In this document: one piece after another, positions 45,763 to 54,033 of the stretch | Layout of the letters: every line of letters starts with the position of its first letter | Numbering within the stretch: position 1 is the stretch's first letter | Assembly: GCF_042853465.1 (NCBI RefSeq) | Contig: NZ_AP031497.1 | Coordinates: 2,852,001-2,916,000, forward strand | Source: Simiduia litorea | GTDB lineage: Bacteria; Pseudomonadota; Gammaproteobacteria; Pseudomonadales; Cellvibrionaceae | Direction: 5' to 3' | DNA length: 64,000 nt | Translations under genes and position numbers: made by a program | The notes under the pieces: generated by a model | The model's input: only the letters and a program-made list of their open reading frames with translations | Told to the model about the DNA's origin: nothing | Databases searched by the model: none

Positions 45763-46188
45763 CGGGGAGAATCCGACGTGGCGTCCTGCCTCTTTTTGGA
45801 TACTGTCTGTACCAATGGCATGGCGTTTATGCGCGTTGCTGCTTGGTGGCACTCTGACGGGGAGAATCCGAATCGGCGTCCTGCCTCTTTTCGGATACGG
45901 TCCGTACCAATGGCATGGCGTTTATGCAGGTTGCTGCTTGGTGGCACTCTGACGGGGAGAATCCGAATCGGCGTCCTGCCTATTTTCGGATACGGTCTGT
46001 ACCAATAGTATGGCGTTTATGCACGTTGCTGCTTGGTGGCACTCTGACGGGGAGAATCCGAATCGGCGTCCTGCCTCCTTTCGGATACGGTCTGTAAATG
46101 GCATGGCGTTTATGCACGTTGCTGCTTGGTGGCACTCTGACGGGGAGAATCCGAATCGGCGTCCTGCCTCCTTTCGGATACGGTCCAT
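45763..46188. repeat. 95-bp tandem direct repeat array, four full units plus a partial fifth
   Basis: Units start at 45763, 45858, 45953, 46048 (95-bp period) and 46141 (previous unit lost two bases). Each contains CGGGGAGAATCCGAATCGG, GTCCTGCCTC, TTCGGATACGGTC, ACCAATGGCATGGCG and TTGCTGCTTGGTGGCACTC. ATCCGAA...TTCGGAT inside each unit can form a hairpin with a ~17-19-nt loop. Inner units are nearly identical; the first is more diverged. The period is not a multiple of three and the reading frames lack ribosome sites, so it is probably non-coding. Confidence 0.95.
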
Positions 46189-46378
46189 CCCTGGACGTAA
46201 AAGGCCCACGCGGGGTGGGCAAGCTGTGTGGCAGCACACAAAAAATTACGCTTTATAAACTCAGATAGTTTCACACCTCCTTGGTTAGTGGTTTCCCATC
46301 CATTCCTCCTTGAATAAATGGGAGTATTTTACGGCGCGCGTCCTTGTGCGACGAACACACAGGTTCCGGACTAAGCGG
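46189..46378. other. Spacer after the repeat array
   Basis: Contains the hairpin GCCCACGCGGGGTGGGC (46203-46219) directly after the array and a second one GCTGTGTGGCAGC. No gene is supported. The pdsO stop follows on the minus strand. Confidence 0.45.
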
Positions 46379-47083
46379 TTAGTGCCCCATCGCCATGGCT
46401 TCTTGGGCAGGTTTGATAATGTCGATATCGACCCGGCGCTCCAGCGCGTAGGCTTCCAAGTCACCGCGATTGGCGCGCGACTGGCCAGAACCGTAGGCGC
46501 TAACGGCGATGCGATCTGGCTCTATACCTTGAGCTTCTAGGGCTTGCTGTACCGAGATGGCCCGATACTGTGACAGTACATTATTGTATTCATCGGTGCC
46601 GCGTGGGTCGGTGTGGCCATTGAGATGAATCACTAAGTCGGCATTTTTTTGTAAAAAAGTTGCCAGCGACTGCAGCTGCTGCGCACCTTGCTCTGTTAGC
46701 ACATCGGAGCCGGTGTGAAACATCACCTGCAGCTGTAATTTATCGAGCGCTAGATCTTGCAACTGAGCTAGGTTTTCCTCGCGTTCAGCCAACTCGGCAT
46801 TGCGTTTTGCAAGCTCCAAACTTAAGACTTTTGACTGCTGCTCGGCCTGAACTAATGCCACGGCAAGATCCTCCTGCTGATCGACTTGTTTAATTTGTTC
46901 AGCCACATAGGCTCCGCCCAATGCGCCGATGAACATACCAATAGGGCCGCCTAACACAGCTCCAACCACACTGCCGGTGGTGAAAGCGGTACCTTGTTTG
47001 ACTTCCGTATAATCGGCCTTAGCCGCAGGGGTATTCAGCGCGCAAGTGGCAATGGCGATAGAGGCTGCGATAACTTTTTTCAT
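46379..47083 (-). CDS. pdsO: Sortase-associated OmpA-like protein PdsO
   Basis: Exported protein of 234 residues. Signal peptide MKKVIAASIAIATCALNTPAAKA. A glycine-rich hydrophobic segment follows (VVGAVLGGPIGMFIGALGGAYVAEQ, about 38-60), then a coiled-coil region (about 65-110, EQQSKVLSLELAKRNAELAERE). The C-terminal OmpA domain (about 115-225) has FHTGSDVLTEQGAQQL and HLNGHTDPRGTDEYNNVLSQ for peptidoglycan binding. The start at 47083 has AGGA eight bases upstream; an earlier ATG two codons before is too close to it. It lies beside the Pds kinase, regulator, target and sortase genes, which fixes the assignment. Confidence 0.88.
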   Translation of the reverse strand: MKKVIAASIAIATCALNTPAAKADYTEVKQGTAFTTGSVVGAVLGGPIGMFIGALGGAYVAEQIKQVDQQEDLAVALVQAEQQSKVLSLELAKRNAELAEREENLAQLQDLALDKLQLQVMFHTGSDVLTEQGAQQLQSLATFLQKNADLVIHLNGHTDPRGTDEYNNVLSQYRAISVQQALEAQGIEPDRIAVSAYGSGQSRANRGDLEAYALERRVDIDIIKPAQEAMAMGH

Positions 47084-47253
47084 GATCATTTTCCTGTTGT
47101 GTGTTGTTGGCAAAACATGTGTTGGATTTGTTTACTTTGCTCGGGTTGTTTCCCCTTGATGCTTAGTAAACCAATTCAAACGGGCAAAGCTGTGCCAGGA
47201 AAAGGACAGTTTAGGGATGAATTATGACGAAATGTGGCGGGTTATAAGGCGGA

Positions 47254-49311
47254 CTATGCAGCGGGCAAGAGAAGGGTGAAAATAACGCCGGCACTATCAC
47301 TGCGGTTAGCGGCGAGAACCTTGCCTTTATGGTGCAGAGCAATCAATCGGACAATGTGCAAACCCAAACCGAGGTGTGTCTTTTCTGTGCTAGCTGTAGC
47401 ACGAACAGATACCAATGAATCAAATAACTGATGCTGCATCACATTCGGTAATAAAGGGCCATCGTTATCGACCGATACGCTAAACCACTCTCCCTTGCGT
47501 GTAAGCTGTAGCACTATGCGACCCTCGGCTGGGCAAAAATCCACCGCATTGTCCACCAGCTTATCCAACAACTGCACCAATAATTCCGGCACTACCCGGG
47601 CGGTGCAATCTATCGAGTCGATATCAACCTCGATAGTGCGCGAAAATATATCGCTATAGGCTTGACCAAGCTCGGTGACTAAGGCACCCAGATCAATAGT
47701 TTCAAACTCGGACTGCACCAGCGACTCTTCCAAGCGACTCGCCGCACTCATGGCATTTAATATGCCCGAAAGACGATTGGCACCGGCTTGGGCGCGTTCA
47801 GAATAGATTAGGCGCTGCTCTGTTAATGTCTCGTGCTGTAAATTATCGAGCGAGGTTTTTACCACAGCCAAGGGTGTGCGCAACTCATGAGACAACTTAC
47901 TCGACAAGGTTTTCAAATAGCTCGTGTATTCGTGCAACTGACCCAGCACAGAGGAAAAGCTTCGACTTAAATCACCCAACTCATCGGCACTAAAATTTTC
48001 AGGTAACGCTTGCTCAATGGCGCCCTTTTCACCCAGTGCATTTTCCACTGCGCGACTTAAGCGCCGCACTCGCCAACTCAACCAACTAGCGTAGCCAATC
48101 AGCGCTAAGCCAATGACGGACACGGAGAGCAAGCTGTAGCGCAATAGGCGCCACAAAGCACTGGCCGACGCAGCGCTTTCGCTGTCAGTAGCCTGTTCGA
48201 TAACCACATAGCCGGCGATTTGATCGCCAGCTAAGGTAATAGGCACCAATACGCGGGCTACTAAACTATCGCGCCGTCGATACCATTGTGTATCAACCAT
48301 AGCAAGCGCATCTGCCTGCAGTGTAGGCGATAAAAACCGCCCATTTATCGCAGGATCATCGAGCTGTGGAAAGTGTGGTTGTCGAATAAACAAGCGCCAC
48401 AACCACTGATACCGCGAGCGATCCATTTGCCCACTTTCATCGTCAAAATCGCTGAGCTGTTGCTGCCCAACGTAATGCCCAACATCGGCGATCAGCCATT
48501 GATCTACCGACAATAAAGACAATCGTTGATCCCATTCAGTAAAAACTGCCAACAGATTTTCAAGCACCGGCTGCACGCGCACTATAGGTGGCACCGTTTG
48601 CCCAACAGGAAGAGTGGAAACTGTTCTGCTGGCCCCGTTACCATCAGCATCAACAACCGCGAGCGCGAGCGCGCTGCCAAAACTCGCTTCGGGAAATTGA
48701 AACTCGACTTGATAGCCACCGGAGCGCTCCTGCCAGTAAGCTTTAATACTATGCTCTTGACTGAAGCGCCCGGTCGACACTTCTTTATAGGCTTGCGCTT
48801 TGCCGGGCGCGCTGGCCGAGAGTTTATAGGCTGCGATTAAACCCTTTGCATTAATCCCAAAAAGTTGAATATGGTCTCCGCTAGCGACCGGATGCTTTGA
48901 TGGATTGTGGTAATTTAATTTACCGTCTTGCACCCGTAAAAAGCCGTAGTAATTACCATTAATAAAGGCGAGCTGTAAGTCAGCGCTAAAATCACTATCA
49001 GCGCCGGCTAAGCTACGCGCGCTAAACGGGAAATGTCGCCATTCGTCGTCATAACCATCGACAATAGGTGCGGCCAATAAAGGGTGCGCATATAAGGCAT
49101 CTTGCCCCCCCGGGGCGAGATGTCGACTTAATAAGCTAAAATAATTGGCATCGCTCGCCACCAATTTTGCAACGGCCTGCGCGCTCGCCTTCATGGCGCG
49201 AGTTTGACCATCGCGCAAGCTCGCTTCCATTTCGGCAATAAACTGCAAGCCAGACCAAGGCAATATCAGTGTTAGCGTTCCAACCAGCACCAGTTGTCGC
49301 GTTAATTGCAT
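47254..49311 (-). CDS. pdsS: Proteobacterial dedicated sortase system histidine kinase PdsS
   Basis: Membrane sensor kinase of 685 residues. TM1 is at about 7-25, a very large periplasmic sensor at about 26-385 (containing a carbohydrate-binding-like region YQVEFQFPEASFGSALALAVV), TM2 at about 390-410, and HAMP at about 412-465. The HisKA motif is SSKLSHELRTPLAVVKT (His about 478), and the HATPase domain has LLDKLVDNAVDFCP and LGLGLHIVRLIALHHKG. The length and unusual large sensor match the dedicated sortase kinase family. It follows pdsR by 12 bp. It presumably senses envelope state and controls the sortase substrate. Confidence 0.9.
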   Translation of the reverse strand: MQLTRQLVLVGTLTLILPWSGLQFIAEMEASLRDGQTRAMKASAQAVAKLVASDANYFSLLSRHLAPGGQDALYAHPLLAAPIVDGYDDEWRHFPFSARSLAGADSDFSADLQLAFINGNYYGFLRVQDGKLNYHNPSKHPVASGDHIQLFGINAKGLIAAYKLSASAPGKAQAYKEVSTGRFSQEHSIKAYWQERSGGYQVEFQFPEASFGSALALAVVDADGNGASRTVSTLPVGQTVPPIVRVQPVLENLLAVFTEWDQRLSLLSVDQWLIADVGHYVGQQQLSDFDDESGQMDRSRYQWLWRLFIRQPHFPQLDDPAINGRFLSPTLQADALAMVDTQWYRRRDSLVARVLVPITLAGDQIAGYVVIEQATDSESAASASALWRLLRYSLLSVSVIGLALIGYASWLSWRVRRLSRAVENALGEKGAIEQALPENFSADELGDLSRSFSSVLGQLHEYTSYLKTLSSKLSHELRTPLAVVKTSLDNLQHETLTEQRLIYSERAQAGANRLSGILNAMSAASRLEESLVQSEFETIDLGALVTELGQAYSDIFSRTIEVDIDSIDCTARVVPELLVQLLDKLVDNAVDFCPAEGRIVLQLTRKGEWFSVSVDNDGPLLPNVMQHQLFDSLVSVRATASTEKTHLGLGLHIVRLIALHHKGKVLAANRSDSAGVIFTLLLPAA

Positions 49312-49323
49312 GACAACAACTCG

Positions 49324-50016
49324 TTAAGCATCCCAGCGATAGCCCATTCCATAAGCCGTTTTAATGCCATCGAAGGCAGTATCGATGACTTGAAACTTTT
49401 TCCTCAACCGTTTTATGTGCGAAGTAATGGTATTGTCATCGAGTACAACGTTGGCGGCATCCATCAGTTGTTGACGGCTTTTCACGTGGCCGGGGTGACG
49501 GGCGAGAGCTTGCAAAATCCATAACTCTGTCACAGTAAGCTCCAGAAATTGCTCTTTCCAGGTGGCCGACATGCGATCTAAATCAATACATAAATCACCG
49601 CGCGTTAACAACTCTGCATTCCCATGGCTGGCATGGTTAAGTGCGTCGATACGCCGAAACAATGCATTCACGCGCGCTAACATGTGTGGCTGACTGATGT
49701 CTTTGGTTAAATAATCATCGGCGCCCAAGCGTAGACCCGATACCACATCGAAATCACTGTCGCGCGCCGTCAGGAATATGATGGGTACCGATGGCGATAA
49801 GCTGCGCAATTCGCGACACAGCTCAAAACCACCCTCAAACTCAGCGCCTAGCCCAACATCGATAATGGCGAGGTCTGGCAAGCGCGTGCGAAATGCCGCG
49901 AGAGCGCCGGGTCTATCGGCGAATACGGAAACTTTAAAACCTTGCCGCTCTAGAGCTGAACGGCAATTGGCCGCCAAATCGGCCTCGTCCTCTACTACTG
50001 CAATATGTCGTGCCAT
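49324..50016 (-). CDS. pdsR: Proteobacterial dedicated sortase system response regulator PdsR
   Basis: OmpR-family regulator of 230 residues. The receiver domain (about 1-120) has VVEDEADLAANCRSALE, phospho-acceptor Asp in LAIIDVGLGAEFEGGFEL (about residue 51) and LGADDYLTKDISQPHMLARV. The winged helix (about 130-228) has LTVTELWILQALARHPGHVKS and ends KTAYGMGYRWDA. The Gly-Ala-Glu insertion after the phospho-site is characteristic of the dedicated group as I recall it. It is divergent from the sortase target gene (177 bp between start codons), where its binding sites probably lie. Confidence 0.9.
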   Translation of the reverse strand: MARHIAVVEDEADLAANCRSALERQGFKVSVFADRPGALAAFRTRLPDLAIIDVGLGAEFEGGFELCRELRSLSPSVPIIFLTARDSDFDVVSGLRLGADDYLTKDISQPHMLARVNALFRRIDALNHASHGNAELLTRGDLCIDLDRMSATWKEQFLELTVTELWILQALARHPGHVKSRQQLMDAANVVLDDNTITSHIKRLRKKFQVIDTAFDGIKTAYGMGYRWDA

Positions 50017-50192
50017 AGATTAATCCTTTACTTGCGCCCATTGTAACGGTATCGGCCCATATCGGTCACCCTCGCCATATTTCGCCACAATTGATCACCA
50101 CCTCGCCCCGTTTTGCACCGCTTCCCGACGGTTTTATCGCGCTAAATAACATCACGAGGTTTGATTTAGCCTTAACCCTACAGGAGAACACT

Positions 50193-52451
50193 ATGTGCTT
50201 CACACCGCGCCGCATCCCCAAACACCTGATACTCGAAGAACCGAAACGCCCCGGATTTCTCCAGCGCCACTGGGTGAAAGTTATCGGCACTACCACGTTT
50301 TTATTACTCGGCCTTGCTCTGTCCGATATTGCCAGAGCCGAAAATTTTCCAGCGTCAAAACAACTTGAATCCGGTAATTTGGCCTTTCAACAAGGCACAC
50401 ATTTTGTGCAAGCAACCCACCTCGAAAGTAGTGCTCAGGTTGAGATAACCGGTATGGTAGCCCGCTTGGTGCTGACTCAACACTTTGAAAACCAGACTGA
50501 CCAATGGCAGGAGGCGATCTACACCTTTCCTTTAAGTGAAACTTCGGCGGTTAATCGCATGGAAATGCATATTGGTGCCCGCCATGTGGTGGCTCGTATC
50601 CGAGAGAAAGCCGAAGCCCAAAAATTATACCAAGCGGCAAAACAAGCGGGCAAAAAAGCCGCGCTAACTGAGCAGCATCGACCCAATCTATTCAGCCAAA
50701 AGATCGCCAATATCGCGCCGGGTGAAAGTGTTTCAATTGAGTTACATGTCACACAACCGGTGGATTACAAACAGGGTAGATTCTCCTGGCGTCTGCCGAT
50801 GACCTTAACCCCGCGCTACATTCCGAGACCGCCTTTAGTCCTGAAAAATCCAGAGCGCACTGACCAGCAAACGATTGCTGCAGATCTCGCTCTGCACCTT
50901 CAACCAACCGACGCATTTCTAGCCAACGCGATGGGTTGGGGCAAACCAACAACCCTTGTGCCCGACGCCGCCAGCATCACCCCTTACTACTATCCACCCA
51001 ACACCGCGCAAACCAACGACACAAAGCTCGTCAACCCAATGAAACTCTCAATCGATCTAAAAGCGGGTTTACCCTTAGCGTTAGTGACTAGCAGCTACCA
51101 CGACATACAGCTTTATAAAGATGGCGACACCCATCACATCAGCACTCAAACGCCGTATATCGCCATGGACAGGGATTTCGAACTCAGCTGGCAGCCCGTG
51201 GCCAATCAACAGCCTGAAATTGCGCTATTTACAGAATCGATTCATGGTGAAGATTATGGTCTATTGCTGTTAGTGCCACCGACCAGTCGCAATGCACTCG
51301 CAAGCATAGCGCGGGATATTACCTTTATTATTGACACTTCTGGTTCAATGTCTGGCCCTTCAATTATTCAAGCAAAAGAAAGCTTGCTGTTAGCCATTGC
51401 AAAGCTCAACGCCAGTGATAAGTTCAACATCATCGAATTCAATTCAAACTTCAGCCAACTGTTTCCCCAATCGGCTAGCGCTGATCACCACAACCAAACC
51501 AAAGCGCGACAGTTTGTTAACCGCCTCCAAGCGTCTGGCGGCACCGAAATTTACCCACCCTTGGACGCGGCGCTGAGTGCGAACACCAACACCGAATGGT
51601 TAAAACAAATCGTGTTCATCACCGATGGTAGCGTTGGCAATGAAGCACAGTTGCTCGCCTTGATTCACGAAAAATTGGCCAATGCGCGATTGTTTACCGT
51701 TGGGATAGGCTCGGCACCTAATAGTTACTTCATGCGCAAAGCCGCGCAGTTTGGGCGAGGCACTTTTACCCATATCGGCGATAGCCGAGAAGTTGCGACG
51801 AAAATGCAGCCGTTATTTGATCAGCTCGGCGCTACCTTACTCAGCCAAGTCAATGTGCAATGGCCCGCAGGTGTTGAGGCTGAGATATGGCCCGAACGGA
51901 TTCCCGACTTATACATTCACGAACCTTTATTATTGGCGGTCAAGTTTCAAAGGCCTATCGTAAACACCCAAACAGTTACCGTGACCGGCAATAGTCAGAC
52001 TACGCGCTGGAGCCGCAATATAACACTGAACATACCCTCATCGACAAAAGCACCACTGGCGTCTGAACCGCAACCCAAAGGTATCGCGACCTTGTGGGCC
52101 AGAGCTAAAATCGAGGCGCTACTCGATGAAAAAGTTCGAGGTAAAGACGAAACAGAAGTACGCGCAGTCGTTTTACCTATTGCCCTTAATCACGAACTAC
52201 TCTCACCCTATACCAGTTTTATCGCGGTGGATGAAACGCCTGAAGCTGAACGCCCACAGGATCAAAGGCTCAACACCAACGCCGTTGCCAATGCCGTTCC
52301 TTTTGGTCAAAAAGTACCTGACATTGCCTACCCAAAAACCGCCACCTCAGCGCCACAACAGGCTTTGATTGCACTAGTTCTACTGTTACTTGGGTCAATG
52401 TTGAAAGCTAGGCGCTTAGCCTACGGTATACTGCGGAAGTTAGGCGCATGA
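50193..52451 (+). CDS. Marine proteobacterial sortase target protein (VIT-VWA)
   Basis: A 752-residue surface protein. The N-terminus has a basic region and one hydrophobic export segment (about 32-48, GTTTFLLLGLALSDIARA). A VIT domain follows (about 70-190, ITGMVARLVLTQHFENQTDQ), then a VWA domain (about 370-540) with the MIDAS motif IDTSGSMSGPS. The C-terminus is a sorting signal: YPKTAT at about residue 713, a hydrophobic helix (ALIALVLLLLG) and a basic tail (KARR). The start at 50193 has AGGAG six bases upstream; the frame opens 34 codons earlier without a site. The class GN sortase gene overlaps its stop by 4 bp. VIT-VWA proteins resemble inter-alpha-trypsin inhibitor heavy chains and probably mediate adhesion. 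Confidence 0.92.
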   Translation: MCFTPRRIPKHLILEEPKRPGFLQRHWVKVIGTTTFLLLGLALSDIARAENFPASKQLESGNLAFQQGTHFVQATHLESSAQVEITGMVARLVLTQHFENQTDQWQEAIYTFPLSETSAVNRMEMHIGARHVVARIREKAEAQKLYQAAKQAGKKAALTEQHRPNLFSQKIANIAPGESVSIELHVTQPVDYKQGRFSWRLPMTLTPRYIPRPPLVLKNPERTDQQTIAADLALHLQPTDAFLANAMGWGKPTTLVPDAASITPYYYPPNTAQTNDTKLVNPMKLSIDLKAGLPLALVTSSYHDIQLYKDGDTHHISTQTPYIAMDRDFELSWQPVANQQPEIALFTESIHGEDYGLLLLVPPTSRNALASIARDITFIIDTSGSMSGPSIIQAKESLLLAIAKLNASDKFNIIEFNSNFSQLFPQSASADHHNQTKARQFVNRLQASGGTEIYPPLDAALSANTNTEWLKQIVFITDGSVGNEAQLLALIHEKLANARLFTVGIGSAPNSYFMRKAAQFGRGTFTHIGDSREVATKMQPLFDQLGATLLSQVNVQWPAGVEAEIWPERIPDLYIHEPLLLAVKFQRPIVNTQTVTVTGNSQTTRWSRNITLNIPSSTKAPLASEPQPKGIATLWARAKIEALLDEKVRGKDETEVRAVVLPIALNHELLSPYTSFIAVDETPEAERPQDQRLNTNAVANAVPFGQKVPDIAYPKTATSAPQQALIALVLLLLGSMLKARRLAYGILRKLGA

Positions 52452-53041
52452 GACAAGTTATTGCTGCCCTTAATCGCGGATTAAATGCCCGACTGCTACA
52501 AACAGCGTTGCTGCTTTGCGGCCTCTACTTCGGCGCCAGCGCCAGCTGGATACATATCAAGGCAGAACTGGCTCAACTGCTCATTCAACATGCGTGGCAA
52601 AAAACCTTGGCGTCGCCCGAGCAAAAAATTACGCCTTGGGCTTGGGCCGATACGAGACCGGTGGCGCGCTTACAGCTACCCAATAAAAAAATGTTAATGG
52701 TGCTCGATGGCGCTCAGGGCAACAGCCTAGCTTTCGGACCGGGCTTAGTAGCGGGTAGCGACACACTTGGCCAGGGCTTTAGTGTCATCGGTGGCCACAG
52801 GGATACACATTTTGCGGCCTTAGAAAACGCCAAACCAGGGCAGCGGCTCGCTGTTCAAACGCATCACGGCGACTGGATTGCATACCGCATCACCGATGTA
52901 AGGGTCATCGATATTCATCAAACTGCATTAGAAAAGCAGGCTACAGAGGGGCTGATACTGGTCACCTGCTATCCGTTTCATACGATAGAAAGCGACCCGA
53001 ACAAACGCTGGGTTGTTACCAGCGAACGCATCAATTTTTAA
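52448..53041 (+). CDS. Class GN sortase
   Basis: Inner-membrane transpeptidase of 197 residues dedicated to the upstream VIT-VWA protein. An N-terminal TM anchor (about 15-33) precedes the sortase beta-barrel. Catalytic residues are all present: His117 (VIGGHRDTHF), Cys174 (LVTCYPF) and Arg187 (DPNKRWVV). The ATG overlaps the target gene's TGA, so the two are translationally coupled. In proteobacteria there is one such enzyme per one main substrate. The acceptor of the sorted protein is not established, since no Gram-positive cell wall is present. Confidence 0.93.
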   Translation: MRQVIAALNRGLNARLLQTALLLCGLYFGASASWIHIKAELAQLLIQHAWQKTLASPEQKITPWAWADTRPVARLQLPNKKMLMVLDGAQGNSLAFGPGLVAGSDTLGQGFSVIGGHRDTHFAALENAKPGQRLAVQTHHGDWIAYRITDVRVIDIHQTALEKQATEGLILVTCYPFHTIESDPNKRWVVTSERINF

Positions 53042-53079
53042 TCTGACTCGTGTCGATACATTAAGGACTAAGGTGAGGC

Positions 53080-54033
53080 CTAAGCAGCGGGTGCGGGTGC
53101 GATAGACACGAGATTTCGACCACCGTGTTTCGACTGGTACAGCGCTTGGTCTGCAGCTTCAAACCAAGCCGTTTCCGATGCATAACCCGAATCAATTTGC
53201 GCAATACCCAAGCTCACGGTAAACCGAATTTCGTGCTCTTCATAGGTTACCAACTGAGCTTCAATTTTTTTACGCAAGCGTTCAGCAAAAATTCTGGCGC
53301 CTTCACTATCGGTATGAGGCAAAATTATGGTGAATTCCTCACCGCCATAGCGACCAACACAATCACTGTCGCGTGCGCACTCCTGTGCCAGCGCAGCAAC
53401 CAATTTAATAATCACATCACCAGCTTGATGGCCGTAGGTGTCATTAACCTTTTTAAAATGATCAATATCAAATATAACTAAACTGTAGAGCCGACTGTAC
53501 CGCTTGTGTAACGACCAGGTATGCTCCAACTGCTCCTGCCAATAACCACGGTTAAATAACCCTGTTAAACGATCTGTACGACTTAAAATTGCCAGTTCTT
53601 GATTTGCCGACTGTAGTGCTAATTTATTAACAGCAATATCGGTAACATCGTAGAGCGTCATAGTGACTAGATTAGACTCGCCTTCTGCGGAGTGTATAGC
53701 GCGAAGCACGATATTTTGATACATGAAATGGGATTTTGCCGTAATCGGTCGATAAGCCGAAAACGCCATCAAATGTGGTACCTGTTCCCAGGTGATAAAC
53801 ACTTCATTTTCTAACAACAAGACGGTATCCAACTCGCGCTGAAACCATGGCTCGGCGAGCACAGGGTAGGTTTCAAATATGCTGCGAGCGCGCATTTCTG
53901 TAGAGCTATAACCTGAATGATTCTCCATGAAGTGATTCCACACTTCAACTTTGCCGCTGCGATCAAACACCACCAAACCCAAATCAATATGGGTAACCAT
54001 ATCCATGAGCCAATGTACTTCGCGCATTTCCAT
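53080..54033 (-). CDS. PAS-GGDEF diguanylate cyclase
   Basis: A 317-residue cytoplasmic enzyme making c-di-GMP. A PAS domain (about 8-130) starts HWLMDMVTHIDLGLVVFDRSG. A short linker precedes the GGDEF domain (about 150-312) with DRLTGLFNRGYW, FDIDHFKKVNDTYGHQAGD and the active-site loop GRYGGEEF. An inhibitory I-site RDSD lies five residues before GGEEF, so product feedback is expected. The start codon overlaps the stop of the CheY-CheC gene by one base (TAATG), so the two proteins are translationally coupled and probably act in one signalling output. No TM helices are apparent. Confidence 0.9.
   Translation of the reverse strand: MEMREVHWLMDMVTHIDLGLVVFDRSGKVEVWNHFMENHSGYSSTEMRARSIFETYPVLAEPWFQRELDTVLLLENEVFITWEQVPHLMAFSAYRPITAKSHFMYQNIVLRAIHSAEGESNLVTMTLYDVTDIAVNKLALQSANQELAILSRTDRLTGLFNRGYWQEQLEHTWSLHKRYSRLYSLVIFDIDHFKKVNDTYGHQAGDVIIKLVAALAQECARDSDCVGRYGGEEFTIILPHTDSEGARIFAERLRKKIEAQLVTYEEHEIRFTVSLGIAQIDSGYASETAWFEAADQALYQSKHGGRNLVSIAPAPAA

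Noticed and set aside
45763..46188. CRISPR array or integron attC array.
   Set aside because: Units are uniform 95-bp direct repeats without unique spacers, no cas genes are near, and the RYYYAAC/GTTRRRY core sites of attC are not seen.
45778..46239. Several overlapping ORFs of 60-105 residues inside the 95-bp repeats.
   Set aside because: They are repeats of the same translated unit in shifting frames, lack ribosome sites, and exist on both strands; the period is not a multiple of three.
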